64,000 bases of DNA from Arthrobacter sp. YN (GCF_002224285.1 NZ_CP022436.1:1984001-2048000); one strand, 5' to 3'. Counted from the stretch's first letter, positions 17,872 to 27,627 are shown. Program-made: numbers and translations. Notes: a model not told the origin generated them from the letters alone.

Positions 17872-18225
17872 TCAGTTCCAGAGCGTGGCGATCGCAATGT
17901 TCACCAAGGCAAGGCCGCCAACACCATGAGCCAATCCGGTGGAGACAGGCTCGCCCTTCTTGACCTTGCGGGAGCCAATGACGGCAAGGACTGCCACTGC
18001 CACGCCAATGGCGAACTTAACCCCGAGCTTGAAGTAGTTGGGATCGGCATCAGGCAGCAAGGGGAACAAACCCATCATGGCGATGCCGGTCAGGAGCTGC
18101 AGGAAGGCGCCGTCGCGCTGGCGCGGGTGGATGGTTGGCTCCTTGACGGTGGCGATCCAGTAGCCCACAATCATGGCCGCGCCGACGATGTGCAAGAACA
18201 CCAGAATGCTGAAGAGAATACTCAT
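17872..18225 (-). CDS. Small four-helix integral membrane protein
   Basis: 117 residues with four hydrophobic segments (about 2-26, 41-57, 66-84 and 98-116) and almost no soluble domain. The first helix carries HIVGAAMIVG, reminiscent of DUF2269/CopD-like heme or copper membrane proteins, but the match is too weak to assign. The ATG at 18225 is supported by TAAGCT exactly six bases upstream (leaderless). A clear terminator follows, so it is a monocistronic gene. Confidence 0.75.
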   Translation of the reverse strand: MSILFSILVFLHIVGAAMIVGYWIATVKEPTIHPRQRDGAFLQLLTGIAMMGLFPLLPDADPNYFKLGVKFAIGVAVAVLAVIGSRKVKKGEPVSTGLAHGVGGLALVNIAIATLWN

Positions 18226-18231
18226 GGACCC

Positions 18232-18237
18232 AGCTTA
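18232..18237 (-). promoter_or_regulatory. -10 box of leaderless promoter (membrane protein gene)
   Basis: TAAGCT on the minus strand, six bases before the ATG at 18225. Confidence 0.6.
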
Positions 18238-18287
18238 TCGAGTCAGTTCTACGTCCCGTAGCAAAGCCACGCGGATGTGGATACAGC

Positions 18288-18329
18288 AAAGGGGCAGGTC
18301 ACCGGATTTCCCGGTGGCCTGCCCCTTTT
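18288..18329. terminator. Terminator downstream of sucB
   Basis: AAAGGGGCAGGTCACCGG pairs with CCGGTGGCCTGCCCCTTT (one G-T) around a 5-nt loop. Read on the minus strand it ends in a T-tract after sucB. Confidence 0.85.
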
Positions 18330-18360
18330 AGGTCACTGGCGGACTTTGTGGCGCTAAGCC

Positions 18361-20097
18361 CTAGAGGCCAAGGTCAGCTTCGAAAGCCCCTTCCTCAAGG
18401 CGGGCCTTGAGGGTCTGCAGGAAGCGGCCGGCGTCTGCGCCGTCCACCAAACGGTGGTCGTACGTCAGGGAGAGGTACATCATGGAGCGGATGGCAATCG
18501 AGTCGTCGCCATTTTCGTCGGCAACCACCACGGCACGCTTGACGATCGCGCCGGTCCCGAGGATACCCACCTGCGGCTGGTTGATGATCGGGGTGTCGAA
18601 CAGTGCGCCGACAGATCCGATGTTGGTGATGCTGAACGTACCGCCGGACAACTCGTCCGGACCGATCTTGCCGTCGCGGGTGCGGCCCGCGACATCGGCG
18701 ATCTTGCCGGCGAGGCCCGCAAGGTTCAGGTTGCCGGCGTCGGAGATGACCGGAACCAGAAGGCCCTTGTCAGTGTCGACGGCGATCGCCAGATGCTCGG
18801 CGTTGTGGTAGGTGATTTCCTGCTTGGATTCGTCGTAGGCAGCGTTCAGCTTGGGGTGCTGCTTCAGGGCTTCAGCGACAGCTTTGGCGATGAACGGCAG
18901 GAAGGTGAGCTTGACGCCATTCTGGGCCAGGAACTGGTTCTTGGCCTTGAGCCGGAGCTTGGCGATCTTGGTCATGTCGACCTCATGCACCTGCGTCAGC
19001 TGGGTGGAGACCTCAAGGGACTCGCGCATGCGGCGGGCGATGACCTGGCGGATACGCGGTGCCTTCTCCGTGGTGCCGCGCAGCGACGATGCTACTACCG
19101 GAGCAGCAGCCTTGGCAGCGGGAGCTGCGGCTGCGGGCGCTGATGCTGCGGGGGCAGCGGCGGCCTGCTTGGCTTCGGCAGCGGCCAGGACATCCTGCTT
19201 GCGGATACGGCCACCGACGCCGGTACCGGAGACGGAAGCGATATCAACACCGTGCTGGTTGGCAAGCTTGCGGACCAGGGGAGTGACGTAACCGGATTCC
19301 GAAGAACCTTCAGCCGCGGGAGCAGCGGAAGCCGCAGCGGGTGCAGCAGGTGTCGGCGTAGCAGCGGCAGGTGCGGGTGCTGCAGCCGGTGCGGGTGCAG
19401 CAGCGGGAGCGGCGGCCGGTGCGGGTGCTGCGGCAGGTGCCGCCGGTGCGGGAGCGGCGGCCGGTGCGGCTGCGCCGGAACCGATGACGGCAAGGACGGA
19501 GCCAACCTCAGCGGTCTCGTCCTCGTTGACGCGGATCTCCTGCAGGGTGCCTGCAACCGGCGACGGAATTTCGGTGTCGACCTTGTCGGTGGAAACCTCC
19601 AGGAGGGGCTCGTCCACCTCCACAGTGTCGCCTATGGCCTTGAGCCAGCGGGTGACGGTACCTTCGGTAACGCTCTCGCCCAACGCGGGGAGGGTGACTT
19701 CGTGACCTTCGCCGCCGGAAGCGGCGGGGGCCTCGGAAGCGGGTGCTTCCTCTGCTGCAGGTGCAGCCGGAGCTTCCTGGGCCGGTGCTGCCTGCTCTGC
19801 AGGAGCAGCAGGTGCTTCCTCGGCCGGTGCAGCCTCGGCCGCAGGAGCAGCCGAGCCGGAACCGTCGCCGATGCGGACCAAGGGGGCGCCAACTTCTGCC
19901 GTCTCGTCTTCAGCGACGAGGATTTCTTCGATGACGCCTGAGATCGGAGAAGGGATTTCGGTGTCTACTTTGTCGGTTGAAACCTCGAGCAACGGCTCGT
20001 CGATCTCCACCCGGTCACCAACCTGCTTGAGCCAGCGGGTGACGGTTCCTTCGGTGACACTCTCACCGAGGGCGGGCAAGTTAACGGATTCAGACAT
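18361..20097 (-). CDS. sucB: 2-oxo acid dehydrogenase E2: dihydrolipoamide acyltransferase
   Basis: Core acyltransferase of the 2-oxoglutarate (and in actinobacteria often also pyruvate) dehydrogenase complex. The 578 aa comprise two lipoyl domains with lipoylated Lys43 and Lys171 (both in [14 protein letters not shown]), a very Ala/Pro-rich swinging linker after each, a peripheral subunit-binding domain ([14 protein letters not shown]), and the catalytic domain ending in [14 protein letters not shown] with the HxxxDG active site. It is downstream of lpd on the same strand, 111 bp apart with a strong hairpin between. LipA and LipB encoded nearby supply its cofactor. Acyl specificity cannot be read from sequence. 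Confidence 0.95.
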   Translation of the reverse strand: MSESVNLPALGESVTEGTVTRWLKQVGDRVEIDEPLLEVSTDKVDTEIPSPISGVIEEILVAEDETAEVGAPLVRIGDGSGSAAPAAEAAPAEEAPAAPAEQAAPAQEAPAAPAAEEAPASEAPAASGGEGHEVTLPALGESVTEGTVTRWLKAIGDTVEVDEPLLEVSTDKVDTEIPSPVAGTLQEIRVNEDETAEVGSVLAVIGSGAAAPAAAPAPAAPAAAPAPAAAPAAAPAPAAAPAPAAATPTPAAPAAASAAPAAEGSSESGYVTPLVRKLANQHGVDIASVSGTGVGGRIRKQDVLAAAEAKQAAAAPAASAPAAAAPAAKAAAPVVASSLRGTTEKAPRIRQVIARRMRESLEVSTQLTQVHEVDMTKIAKLRLKAKNQFLAQNGVKLTFLPFIAKAVAEALKQHPKLNAAYDESKQEITYHNAEHLAIAVDTDKGLLVPVISDAGNLNLAGLAGKIADVAGRTRDGKIGPDELSGGTFSITNIGSVGALFDTPIINQPQVGILGTGAIVKRAVVVADENGDDSIAIRSMMYLSLTYDHRLVDGADAGRFLQTLKARLEEGAFEADLGL

Positions 20098-20148
20098 GTC
20101 GTCCCCGTTCTCCTTATTGATCTTTGTGCGGATGAATTCTGCTGGTCC

Positions 20149-20191
20149 GGTTCAGGTGCATGCGGCATATTCCGCCGCATGCACCTGAACC
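20149..20191. other. Strong hairpin in the lpd-sucB spacer
   Basis: A perfect 18-bp stem (20149-20166 with 20174-20191) with a 7-nt loop. Neither side has a T-tract, so it is not a standard terminator for lpd. It could stabilise the upstream mRNA, mark a processing site, or attenuate sucB. Confidence 0.7.
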
Positions 20192-20208
20192 GTGGGTCTT
20201 GGTAAGAC

Positions 20209-21591
20209 TTAGCCGTGGAGAGCTTTGCCCGCGAGGGCAAGGTGGGCTTCGCCCAGGCTTTCGTTCTGGGTGGGGTGGGCGTGGACCAGCTGGGCCACGT
20301 CCTCCGGGTAGGCTTCCCAGTTCACGATCAGCTGGGCCTCACCGATCTGCTCGCCCATGCGGGAGCCAATCATGTGGATACCCACCACGGGGCCGTCCTT
20401 CTGACGTACGAGCTTGACGATGCCACCGGTGCCGAGGATTGAGCTCTTGCCGTTGCCGGCAAGGTTGTATTCCTGGGTCTGCACCTGGTCGTCGCCGAAC
20501 TTCTCCTTGGCGGCCTTTTCGGTGTAGCCGACCGTGGCGATTTCGGGCTCGCAGTAGGTGACCTTGGGGATGTTGATGTCCTCGACGATTGCCGGGTTCA
20601 GGCCGGCGATTTCCTCGGCGACGAAGATGCCCTGCTGGTAGCCGCGGTGTGCGAGCTGGACGCCAGGGACGATGTCGCCAACGGCGTAGATGTTGCCGAC
20701 GCCGGTGTGGAGACGTTCGTTGGTGATGACGAATCCACGGTCAATGGTGAGGCCGGCTTTTTCGTAGCCCAGGTTGGCGGTGACAGGGCCACGGCCAACG
20801 GCAACGAGCAGGAGGTCGGCTTCGAAGGTCTGGCCGTCAACCAACGTGACCTTGACGCCGTCGTCGTTCTGTTCGACGCCCTGGAAGAAGATGCCGGTGG
20901 TGAACTTGATGCCGCGCTTCTTGAAGGCACGCTCAAGGTTCTTGACGATCGAGGCGTCTTCGTTGGGAACCAAGGAGGGGAGGCCCTCGATGATGGTGAC
21001 GTCCACGCCGAACGACTTCCATACGGAAGCGAATTCGACGCCGATGACGCCGCCGCCGAGGACGATTGCGCTCTTGGGGATGTAGTCCATGGTCAACGCC
21101 TGGTCGGAGGTGATGACCTTGCCGCCGATTTCCAGGCCAGGCAGGGATCGTGAGTAGGAACCGGTCGCCAGGACAATGTTCTTGCCCGTGTAGGGGGTGC
21201 CGTTGACTACTACCGTGTTGTTGCCCTCGAGCTTGCCTTCACCCTCAATGACGGTGATGCCCTTGGACTTGATGAGCCCTTGGAGGCCCTTGTACTTACC
21301 GGCGATGATGCCGTCCTTGTAGGCGTTCACGGCCGGCATGTCGATGCTGTCCAGCGTGACGTTCACACCATACTTGGCGGAATCGCGTGCATGGTCAGCC
21401 AGTTCGGCCGAGTGCAGGAGTGCCTTGGTGGGGATACAACCATTGTGCAGGCAGGTTCCGCCGAGCTTTGCCTTTTCCACAAGGCCAACGGTGAACCCAA
21501 GCTGTACGGCCCGCAGGGCAGTGGCGTAGCCGCCGCTGCCGCCACCGAGTACCAGGATGTCGAATTCTTGCGCAGTTGCCTGATCGGCCAC
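20209..21591 (-). CDS. lpdA: Dihydrolipoyl dehydrogenase (E3)
   Basis: FAD-dependent reoxidation of dihydrolipoamide with NAD+, shared by 2-oxo acid dehydrogenase complexes. The 460 aa contain a Rossmann motif GGGSGG (16-21), redox pair C47 and C52 in GGTCLHNGCIPTK, a second nucleotide-binding motif GGGVIGVE, and C-terminal HAHPTQNE with the catalytic His. The GTG at 21591 has GAGGGAG about eight bases upstream; the longer frame from 21945 would add 118 nonsense residues. Transcribed towards sucB. Confidence 0.95.
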   Translation of the reverse strand: MADQATAQEFDILVLGGGSGGYATALRAVQLGFTVGLVEKAKLGGTCLHNGCIPTKALLHSAELADHARDSAKYGVNVTLDSIDMPAVNAYKDGIIAGKYKGLQGLIKSKGITVIEGEGKLEGNNTVVVNGTPYTGKNIVLATGSYSRSLPGLEIGGKVITSDQALTMDYIPKSAIVLGGGVIGVEFASVWKSFGVDVTIIEGLPSLVPNEDASIVKNLERAFKKRGIKFTTGIFFQGVEQNDDGVKVTLVDGQTFEADLLLVAVGRGPVTANLGYEKAGLTIDRGFVITNERLHTGVGNIYAVGDIVPGVQLAHRGYQQGIFVAEEIAGLNPAIVEDINIPKVTYCEPEIATVGYTEKAAKEKFGDDQVQTQEYNLAGNGKSSILGTGGIVKLVRQKDGPVVGIHMIGSRMGEQIGEAQLIVNWEAYPEDVAQLVHAHPTQNESLGEAHLALAGKALHG

Positions 21592-21819
21592 TAAAACGCT
21601 CCCTCGCGTGAATGATGACACGGGACTGCGTGCCATCTGGTCTTTGGAACTTGTTCTGCCGTGATTATGCCAGCACCTAAGTTCTCTTGCATTTGTGACT
21701 ATCGAGTTCACCTTAGCGAACCACCTACCCATGCTCCACCCTCTGTGGGCGTTTTGTGGAGCGCTTGTGTCGAGACTCACGTTCACTTGTGACACAGCGC
21801 TACACGCCGCATAATTCCG

Positions 21820-21866
21820 GGGCTGCGCGGCCCTTGCAGGGTGTCCGGCAAGGGCCGCCGCAGCCC
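21820..21866 (-). terminator. Hairpin downstream of pepA
   Basis: GCGGCCCTTGC pairs with GCAAGGGCCGC (21827-21837 and 21848-21858), with outer GGGCTGC/GCAGCCC pairing. It is very GC-rich, 22 bp after the pepA stop, without a clear T-tract. Confidence 0.55.
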
Positions 21867-21887
21867 GGGTGGGCGGGGGCGTGCCGC

Positions 21888-23411
21888 CTAGGCGGAAACT
21901 GCGAGGAGATCCTCGGCGTAGGCAACCAGGGTGCGTACGGTGCATCCGGTTCCCTGCTTGGGGGTGTAGCCATACGGGCTGCCGTTATTGAACGACGGAC
22001 CCGCAATGTCGACGTGTGCCCAAGGGATCTGCTGGCCGTCGCCGTTCTTGCCGACGAATTCCCGCAGGAAAACGGCTGCGGTCATCATGCCGCCGTTACG
22101 CTCACCAATGTTGGCAAGGTCCGCCACCTGGGAATCCAGGCTTGGGCGCAGTTCTTCCGGCAGCGGCATCGGCCAGACCAGCTCGCCTGCCCGGTCTGCC
22201 GCTGACTTCAAGGCAGCGGTGACGGAATCGGAACCCATGACGCCAGCCGTCCGCAGTCCAAGGGCGATGAGCTGGGCGCCGGTCAGCGTAGCGACGTCAA
22301 TGATGGCGTCCGGCTTTTCCAGGCTGGCAGCGACGAGGCCGTCGGCCATGACCAGGCGCCCTTCGGCATCGGTGTTGAGGACCTCGACGGTCTTCCCGCC
22401 GTAGATGGTAAAGACGTCGGCAGGCCGTGCCGCAGCACCCGAGGGCATGTTCTCCGCAATGCAGAGCCACGCGGTCGCCTTGATGTTCAGGCCAAGCGAA
22501 GCGATGGCCAGGACGGTATTAAGGACGACGGCGGCGCCCGCCATATCGCTCTTCATGTCGCCCATGCCGAGGGCCGGCTTGATGGAGATACCGCCGGTGT
22601 CGAATGTGATGCCCTTGCCCACGAGGGCAATCTTCTTGGTGGCTTTGGCCGGCGTGTATTCGACCTTCACCAGGCGTGGCTGGCGGGTTGAACCCTTGCC
22701 GACGCCAAGGATGCCGCCGAAGCCTTCCTTTTCCAGGCGCTTTTCATCCCAGACAGTGACCTTGACGGGCAGGCCCTTGGCGAGTTCCTTGGCGGACTCG
22801 GCAAAGGACTCCGGGTAGAGGTGGCTGGGAGGCTGGTTGACCAGGGTCCGGGTGGCGTTGACGGCGCGGGCCACAACAGCAGCACGGTCCAGTGCCGGTT
22901 GTGCGTCCTTGGGATCGACATCGGAGAAAATCAGGGCCTTGGCTACAGGGGCTTTCAGTCCGTCCTTGCTGGAACGGTGCTCCGTGTAGGAATAGGCGCC
23001 AAGGGCGGCACCTTCGGCGATGGCCGCGACATCGGCGACGCCGGTAGTGGGGAATGCCAAGGTTACTGACGTGACGCCGGCCAGTTGCCGGACGGCAGAG
23101 CCCGCGGCCCGACGCAGGGATTCTTCGGGGAGGCTGCCGGATTCCGACAATTTGCCCACGCCGGCGAGGACCAAAATTCCCGAGCCCGTCTCCGGCAAGC
23201 CCGGGAGCCGGTGTGCCTGATCGGCAGCGCCGGTGATCCCCAGCAGTTTGAGTGAGCCCGCAACGGACTCAGCTGCCTTTGCGCTCAACGGATTAGGGAG
23301 CAGCGCTGGCCCATCCGCGCCCTGCGCAACTCCAATCACAAGTGCGTCGCTGGGGGACTTTTTCAGGTCCTTGGCGATGATGCCCAGGATGATGTCAGTA
23401 GTCTTGACCAC
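21888..23411 (-). CDS. pepA: Leucyl aminopeptidase, M17 family
   Basis: Two-metal cytosolic aminopeptidase releasing N-terminal residues from peptides; 507 aa, full length. The signature NTDAEGRLVMADGL is present together with metal and catalytic residues in VGKGITFDTGGISIKP and KSDMAGA. The N-terminal macro-like domain (about 1-160) is more variable, as usual. GTG start at 23411. Order pepA-lpd-sucB is common in actinobacteria. It is divergent from the PAC2 gene. Confidence 0.95.
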   Translation of the reverse strand: MVKTTDIILGIIAKDLKKSPSDALVIGVAQGADGPALLPNPLSAKAAESVAGSLKLLGITGAADQAHRLPGLPETGSGILVLAGVGKLSESGSLPEESLRRAAGSAVRQLAGVTSVTLAFPTTGVADVAAIAEGAALGAYSYTEHRSSKDGLKAPVAKALIFSDVDPKDAQPALDRAAVVARAVNATRTLVNQPPSHLYPESFAESAKELAKGLPVKVTVWDEKRLEKEGFGGILGVGKGSTRQPRLVKVEYTPAKATKKIALVGKGITFDTGGISIKPALGMGDMKSDMAGAAVVLNTVLAIASLGLNIKATAWLCIAENMPSGAAARPADVFTIYGGKTVEVLNTDAEGRLVMADGLVAASLEKPDAIIDVATLTGAQLIALGLRTAGVMGSDSVTAALKSAADRAGELVWPMPLPEELRPSLDSQVADLANIGERNGGMMTAAVFLREFVGKNGDGQQIPWAHVDIAGPSFNNGSPYGYTPKQGTGCTVRTLVAYAEDLLAVSA

Positions 23412-23748
23412 GAGGATGTTGCCTCACTTCTCTCTGCATTGCATGGCTGGGCCGCATGTTTGGCGGCCTGCCCCGGTACGCGCCCGACGTCCTCTTCCGA
23501 CGGCGGCCTTGGTCTTCAGGGGCCAGTGTCGCAAGAGGATACCGGCCCGTTTCGATCGTAGTCTCTTGAGAGCTGCGGACAGCAATTAAATGAGAGCTGC
23601 GGCACATCCGGTGCAGGAATGCCCGCTGGAGGTGCAGCGTTGTAAGGATTAATGGAATCCCACCGCTACTCCCAAAGGCCCCGTTGGCGCCATGTGGCCG
23701 GCGCCTCCGGGACCTTCCCCTACTTTGTCATTGCGAAAGGAACACGCC
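23412..23748. other. Divergent pepA/PAC2 intergenic region (337 bp)
   Basis: No convincing gene. It contains an exact 12-bp direct repeat (23567-23578, 23591-23602) and the PAC2 ribosome-binding site near 23734-23740. A 20-codon frame at 23590 lacks support. Confidence 0.6.
23567..23602 (+). repeat. 12-bp direct repeat TGAGAGCTGCGG
   Basis: Two exact copies at 23567-23578 and 23591-23602, 24 bp apart start to start (a little over two helical turns). It is a candidate for tandem binding of a regulator of pepA or the PAC2 gene. Confidence 0.5.
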
Positions 23749-24687
23749 GTGTTTGAACGGATATCCGGCTCCCTCCTGGACCCTGAATCGCTGTACGCGC
23801 GCAACATCGAGACCTTCCACAGCCCCGAGCTCCGCGGGCTGAACATGGTCATGGGATTCACCGGCTTTGCCGACGCCGGCCAGGTGGTCCGGCAGATCAA
23901 CGCGGAACTGCTGGACGAGCTCGACGCCGAGGTAGTGGCCATGTTCGACGCCGACCAACTGATCGACTACCGTTCGCGCCGCCCCCACATCAGTTTCGTG
24001 GAGGATCACGTGCAGGACTACCAGGCCCCCAAGCTTGGTCTGTATAAGTTGACCGACGGCCTCGGTCAACCGTTCCTGTTGCTGGCCGGCTTCGAACCGG
24101 ACCTCCAGTGGGAGCGTTTCTCGCGGGCCGTCGTCGGGATTGTTGAAGAGCTGGACGTTAACCTGGTCACCTGGATCCACTCCATTCCCATGCCTGTCCC
24201 GCACACGCGGCCCGTGGGAGTCACCGTTCATGGCAACCGGCCGGATCTCATCGAAGGTATTTCCAGCTGGAAGCCCACTGTGGACGTTCCCGCTGCAATC
24301 GGCCACATCCTTGAACTCCGGCTGACGGAAGCGGAACGCAACGTGGCGGGCTATGTGATCCATGTTCCGCATTACTTGTCAGAAGCCGAATATCCTCCGG
24401 CGGCCGTAGCTGGCTTGGAGTACCTGGGAGCGGCAACATCGCTGATGTTGCCCACCGACCGGCTCCGTGAATCGGGCCGGGAAGTTGGTCGCCAGATCGC
24501 CGAACAGATTGAAGCCTCGGAAGAGGTCCAAGCGGTAGTCACCAATCTTGAGACCCGGTACGACGAGAAATCAGAGGGCGTAGTCCGTCGCTCGCTGCTG
24601 GCGGACGAGAACGATGAGCTGCCCAATGCCGAGGACATCGGAGCCGCCGTCGAGGCTTATTTGGCCCGTAAGGACTCGCCACAATAA
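23749..24687 (+). CDS. PAC2 family protein
   Basis: 312-aa PAC2 (proteasome assembly chaperone 2-like) family protein of actinobacteria. Core features: an early GFTGFADAGQVVRQ, the central FLLLAGFEPDLQWERF, and HYLSEAEYPPAAVAGLEYL. A role with the actinobacterial proteasome or pupylation system has been suggested for the family but is not shown here. GTG at 23749 with GAAAGGA upstream; the longer frame from 23692 adds an unlikely Pro-rich tail. It precedes an MFS gene by 35 bp, which has its own leaderless promoter. Confidence 0.9.
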   Translation: MFERISGSLLDPESLYARNIETFHSPELRGLNMVMGFTGFADAGQVVRQINAELLDELDAEVVAMFDADQLIDYRSRRPHISFVEDHVQDYQAPKLGLYKLTDGLGQPFLLLAGFEPDLQWERFSRAVVGIVEELDVNLVTWIHSIPMPVPHTRPVGVTVHGNRPDLIEGISSWKPTVDVPAAIGHILELRLTEAERNVAGYVIHVPHYLSEAEYPPAAVAGLEYLGAATSLMLPTDRLRESGREVGRQIAEQIEASEEVQAVVTNLETRYDEKSEGVVRRSLLADENDELPNAEDIGAAVEAYLARKDSPQ

Positions 24688-24710
24688 ATCATCTTTCAGG
24701 AGGTGACAGG

Positions 24711-24716
24711 CATAAT
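24711..24716 (+). promoter_or_regulatory. -10 box of leaderless MFS promoter
   Basis: CATAAT, six bases before the GTG at 24723. An AGGAGGTG at 24699-24706 is too far (16 nt) to act as the Shine-Dalgarno. Confidence 0.55.
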
Positions 24717-24722
24717 TGAGGG

Positions 24723-26078
24723 GTGAATGCACCCCGCGCCTGGCTTATCTGGACGATCGGCGTGTTCGCCTACCTGGTGGCGGTGGCGCAACGAACGTCC
24801 TTCGGCGTTGCTGGATTGGAAGCTACTGAGCGCTTCCATGCCAGTGCAGCTGCCATCTCCTTCTTCACCGTGCTTCAACTCCTTGTCTATGCAGGGCTGC
24901 AGATTCCGGTAGGGGTCCTGGTGGACAGGTTCGGTTCACGGGCCATGATCGCCGGGGGAGCAGCCCTGATGGGGCTGGGCCAAGTGCAGCTCGCGTTCGC
25001 GGACAGTGTGCCCGGGGGCGTCCTGGGCCGGGTCCTGGTGGGTGCCGGTGACGCCATGACCTTCATTTCGGTGATCCGTCTGGTGCCGTTGTGGTTCGCT
25101 CCCGCCAAGGTTCCCTTGGTCACCCAGCTCACCGGGATGTCCGGACAATTGGGGCAGCTCATCAGCGTGGTTCCGTTTGCCCTTCTCCTTCACACCTCAG
25201 GGTGGACCCCCGCGTTCCTCACCCTGGCCGCCATGTCAGTGCTGGCCGTGGTGCTGGTTCTCGCGATGCTGCGGGATGCTCCTCCCGGGCATCCGCCCAA
25301 GGAGTCCGGGCAAGGCCTGAGGGCCACGGGAGTCTCCCTGTCACGTGCTTGGAAACAGCCAGGGACCCGGCTGGGGTTGTGGAGCCACTTCACCGTCCAG
25401 TTCAGCGGAAACCTGTTTGCCATGACGTGGGGCTACCCGTTCCTGCTCTCGGCCCAGGGCCTTGATGCGGGGACAGTCTCCGCTTTGATGGCGCTGTTTG
25501 TGGCAACGGCCATCATTGCCGGTCCGGGCTTTGGCCGCTTCGTCTCCAAGCACCCCATGCGACGTTCAGCCATGGTCCTGATGATCACTTTGGCCACTGC
25601 TATGGCGTGGGCTGCCGTTCTCCTCCTTCCAGACCGCGCTCCGCTGTGGATGCTGGTGGTGCTGGTAGTGGTACTGGCGGTTGGAGGTCCGGGGTCCATG
25701 ATCGGTTTCGACTTTGCGCGGACCTTCAACCCTTCGCACCGGATCGGCACGGCAACCGGAATTGTGAACGTTGGTGGCTTCATTGCGGCACTTGTGGCGA
25801 TCTACCTCATCGGCCTGGTTCTGGACCTCCTGAATGCCAGCGGTTTCTCGGGCGGCGATTTGTACGGCCTGGCACCGTTCCGCATTGCACTCAGCGTGCA
25901 GTTCCTGCTCCTTGGCCTGGGAACGGTCCTTATCCTGGTGACCCGGCGTAAAGTCCGGCGGCAGATGGCCGCCCAGGGAATCCATGTACAGCCGTTGGTC
26001 GCGGCTCTGGCCAAGCAGCGCCGGGAGCGTATGGAAAGAAGGCGCGCTTCGCGTGCCACCGTGGCAAAGGATCAATAG
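24723..26078 (+). CDS. Major facilitator superfamily transporter
   Basis: 451 aa with about 12 transmembrane segments and a loop 2-3 motif VGVLVDRFGSRAM matching the MFS A-motif. The cytosolic C-terminus is basic (RRKVRRQMAAQG through KQRRERMERRRASR). Substrate cannot be predicted. The GTG start is the only in-frame choice after the TGA at 24717. A small hairpin overlaps the stop codon. Confidence 0.9.
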   Translation: MNAPRAWLIWTIGVFAYLVAVAQRTSFGVAGLEATERFHASAAAISFFTVLQLLVYAGLQIPVGVLVDRFGSRAMIAGGAALMGLGQVQLAFADSVPGGVLGRVLVGAGDAMTFISVIRLVPLWFAPAKVPLVTQLTGMSGQLGQLISVVPFALLLHTSGWTPAFLTLAAMSVLAVVLVLAMLRDAPPGHPPKESGQGLRATGVSLSRAWKQPGTRLGLWSHFTVQFSGNLFAMTWGYPFLLSAQGLDAGTVSALMALFVATAIIAGPGFGRFVSKHPMRRSAMVLMITLATAMAWAAVLLLPDRAPLWMLVVLVVVLAVGGPGSMIGFDFARTFNPSHRIGTATGIVNVGGFIAALVAIYLIGLVLDLLNASGFSGGDLYGLAPFRIALSVQFLLLGLGTVLILVTRRKVRRQMAAQGIHVQPLVAALAKQRRERMERRRASRATVAKDQ

Positions 26079-26093
26079 GGCGGCTGCCGCCCT
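26077..26093 (+). terminator. Short hairpin at the end of the MFS gene
   Basis: AGGGCGG-CTG-CCGCCCT overlaps the TAG stop; a T5 tract follows 13 bases later. A possible weak terminator. Confidence 0.4.
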
Positions 26094-26177
26094 TCACACG
26101 GCCTAATTTTTACCGGTTTTTCCACATAGGCAAGGTGTGGTCTGTTTCGGCTGGCAGGACTTACGCAGGCTGGATGC

Positions 26178-27434
26178 ATGACCACCAAGAGAACACTGAG
26201 CATCCACCGACCTGAAGACATTCTTGGCTATATCCCTCACCTGCTGGGCTATTGGCCCGAAGACAGCCTGGTTGCCATCACCGTGCAGGGGAAAATCCTG
26301 GGCGCGACGCTGCGTGTGGATCTTCCGTCCCGCCGGTCGGCCCGGGCACTTGCCGGTTTCGCTGAACAGATACGCCATTACCTGGTGGCGGACGAAGCCG
26401 CCAACGGTGTGTTGCTTGCTGTCTACACTGACGCCGGTTGGGCCGAAGGCACCGTCGTCGACCAGACGATGCCAATGATTGAAGCCTTGCAACTGTCCCT
26501 CGACGAGGTTGACTTGTCGGTGCGGGATGCCTGGCTGATCGGAACCCAATACTGGCGCAGTGCCTTCTGTTCGGACAAGGGCTGTTGCCCGGATCCAGGA
26601 CTTCCGGTGGCCCGCATCAAGGACAGCCAGCTGAGCGCTGAGCTCGTGTACCAAGGGAGTGCAGTCGGTCCGTCGCCGAGGAGCGGCACTGGACAACCTT
26701 CGCTCGCCAGATCAGGACCGCTGGATCCGTCCGTGAAGGAAGCGGAGTCCCGGTTCGGGGAGCGCATCCTCGGCATGTGGCGCAGTGAGCGGTGCCTGGA
26801 GTCCGTCCTTGCGGTCTGGCATCACGTCCTCGCCAGGGTTGAGCACGCACCTTTGCAGCCGGAGACTGATGCGCAACTCATCGGATTCCTCAGGACCACG
26901 CTGAAGGTGCCGGCTTGGCGGGATGCCGTGGTGGTCATGGCGGCCGCCGGCATGGACTCTGCAATATCCGGGGCTGCTGCTTTTGAACTCTTCAGCGGTG
27001 AAGAGTCATGCGCGCCGCCGTTTGATGTTGGCGAACTCGGCGTTACGGCATCCGCAGGCAACCCTCCGGCCTTTGCTCCGAGTGGTTCGAGTGGGCAAGG
27101 GGATGTCTTCACTTATGGCGATGTCCTGCTGGGAATGCGCCCCGATACGCCGTGCTGGGGCCGTGTTGATGCGTTGCACCGCGTTCTTGCCGGGCTGTGC
27201 GTGGAAGGGGAGTCGGGTGACGTGGCTGCTGCGGCGTTCACGCTCCAAGGGTGGATCTCATGGTGCAAGGGCAGCGGTTCAATCGCCCATGCATGCCTTG
27301 TCCGGGCTGAAACTGCCCGTCCTGGTTATCGATTGGCCGCACTGCTGATGGAAGTCCTGGGCAAGGGCGCCGTTTGTCGTTGGGCGGCCCGGCCCGCCTC
27401 GGCCTGGCGGGGATCCAGGCAAGCACAGGTATAG
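26178..27434 (+). CDS. DUF4192 family protein
   Basis: 418-aa soluble protein of DUF4192, recognised from the N-terminal RPEDILGYIPHLLGYWPEDS and the following beta-rich domain. Actinobacteria-specific; function unassigned. A Cys pair near DKGCCPDPG is typical of the family. CAGGCT six bases upstream of the ATG resembles the leaderless -10 boxes elsewhere in the window. It lies just upstream of sigA on the same strand. Confidence 0.88.
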   Translation: MTTKRTLSIHRPEDILGYIPHLLGYWPEDSLVAITVQGKILGATLRVDLPSRRSARALAGFAEQIRHYLVADEAANGVLLAVYTDAGWAEGTVVDQTMPMIEALQLSLDEVDLSVRDAWLIGTQYWRSAFCSDKGCCPDPGLPVARIKDSQLSAELVYQGSAVGPSPRSGTGQPSLARSGPLDPSVKEAESRFGERILGMWRSERCLESVLAVWHHVLARVEHAPLQPETDAQLIGFLRTTLKVPAWRDAVVVMAAAGMDSAISGAAAFELFSGEESCAPPFDVGELGVTASAGNPPAFAPSGSSGQGDVFTYGDVLLGMRPDTPCWGRVDALHRVLAGLCVEGESGDVAAAAFTLQGWISWCKGSGSIAHACLVRAETARPGYRLAALLMEVLGKGAVCRWAARPASAWRGSRQAQV

Positions 27435-27627
27435 GACGCCTGTATCCACGTGGTGGGACTTCAACAGGCATGGGTTTCGCAAAACCGTGAGACAATGGAT
27501 GCCGAGACCCGGTTGGGTCCGCGTTTGAATGCCTGCTTGAGCCCGGAAACGGGAACAAATCAGCGTTGTCGGGAGTTCTATCTACAGACTCTGCAGACGG
27601 CGATCGCATTTGAAATTGATCGCGGAC

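Noticed and set aside
19300..19480. Ala/Pro codon repeats in sucB as a tandem DNA repeat
   Set aside because: They encode the flexible linker between lipoyl and subunit-binding domains, normal for E2 proteins.
23590..23652. 20-codon frame upstream of the PAC2 gene
   Set aside because: No Shine-Dalgarno, no conserved feature, overlaps the direct repeat; not enough support for a leader peptide.
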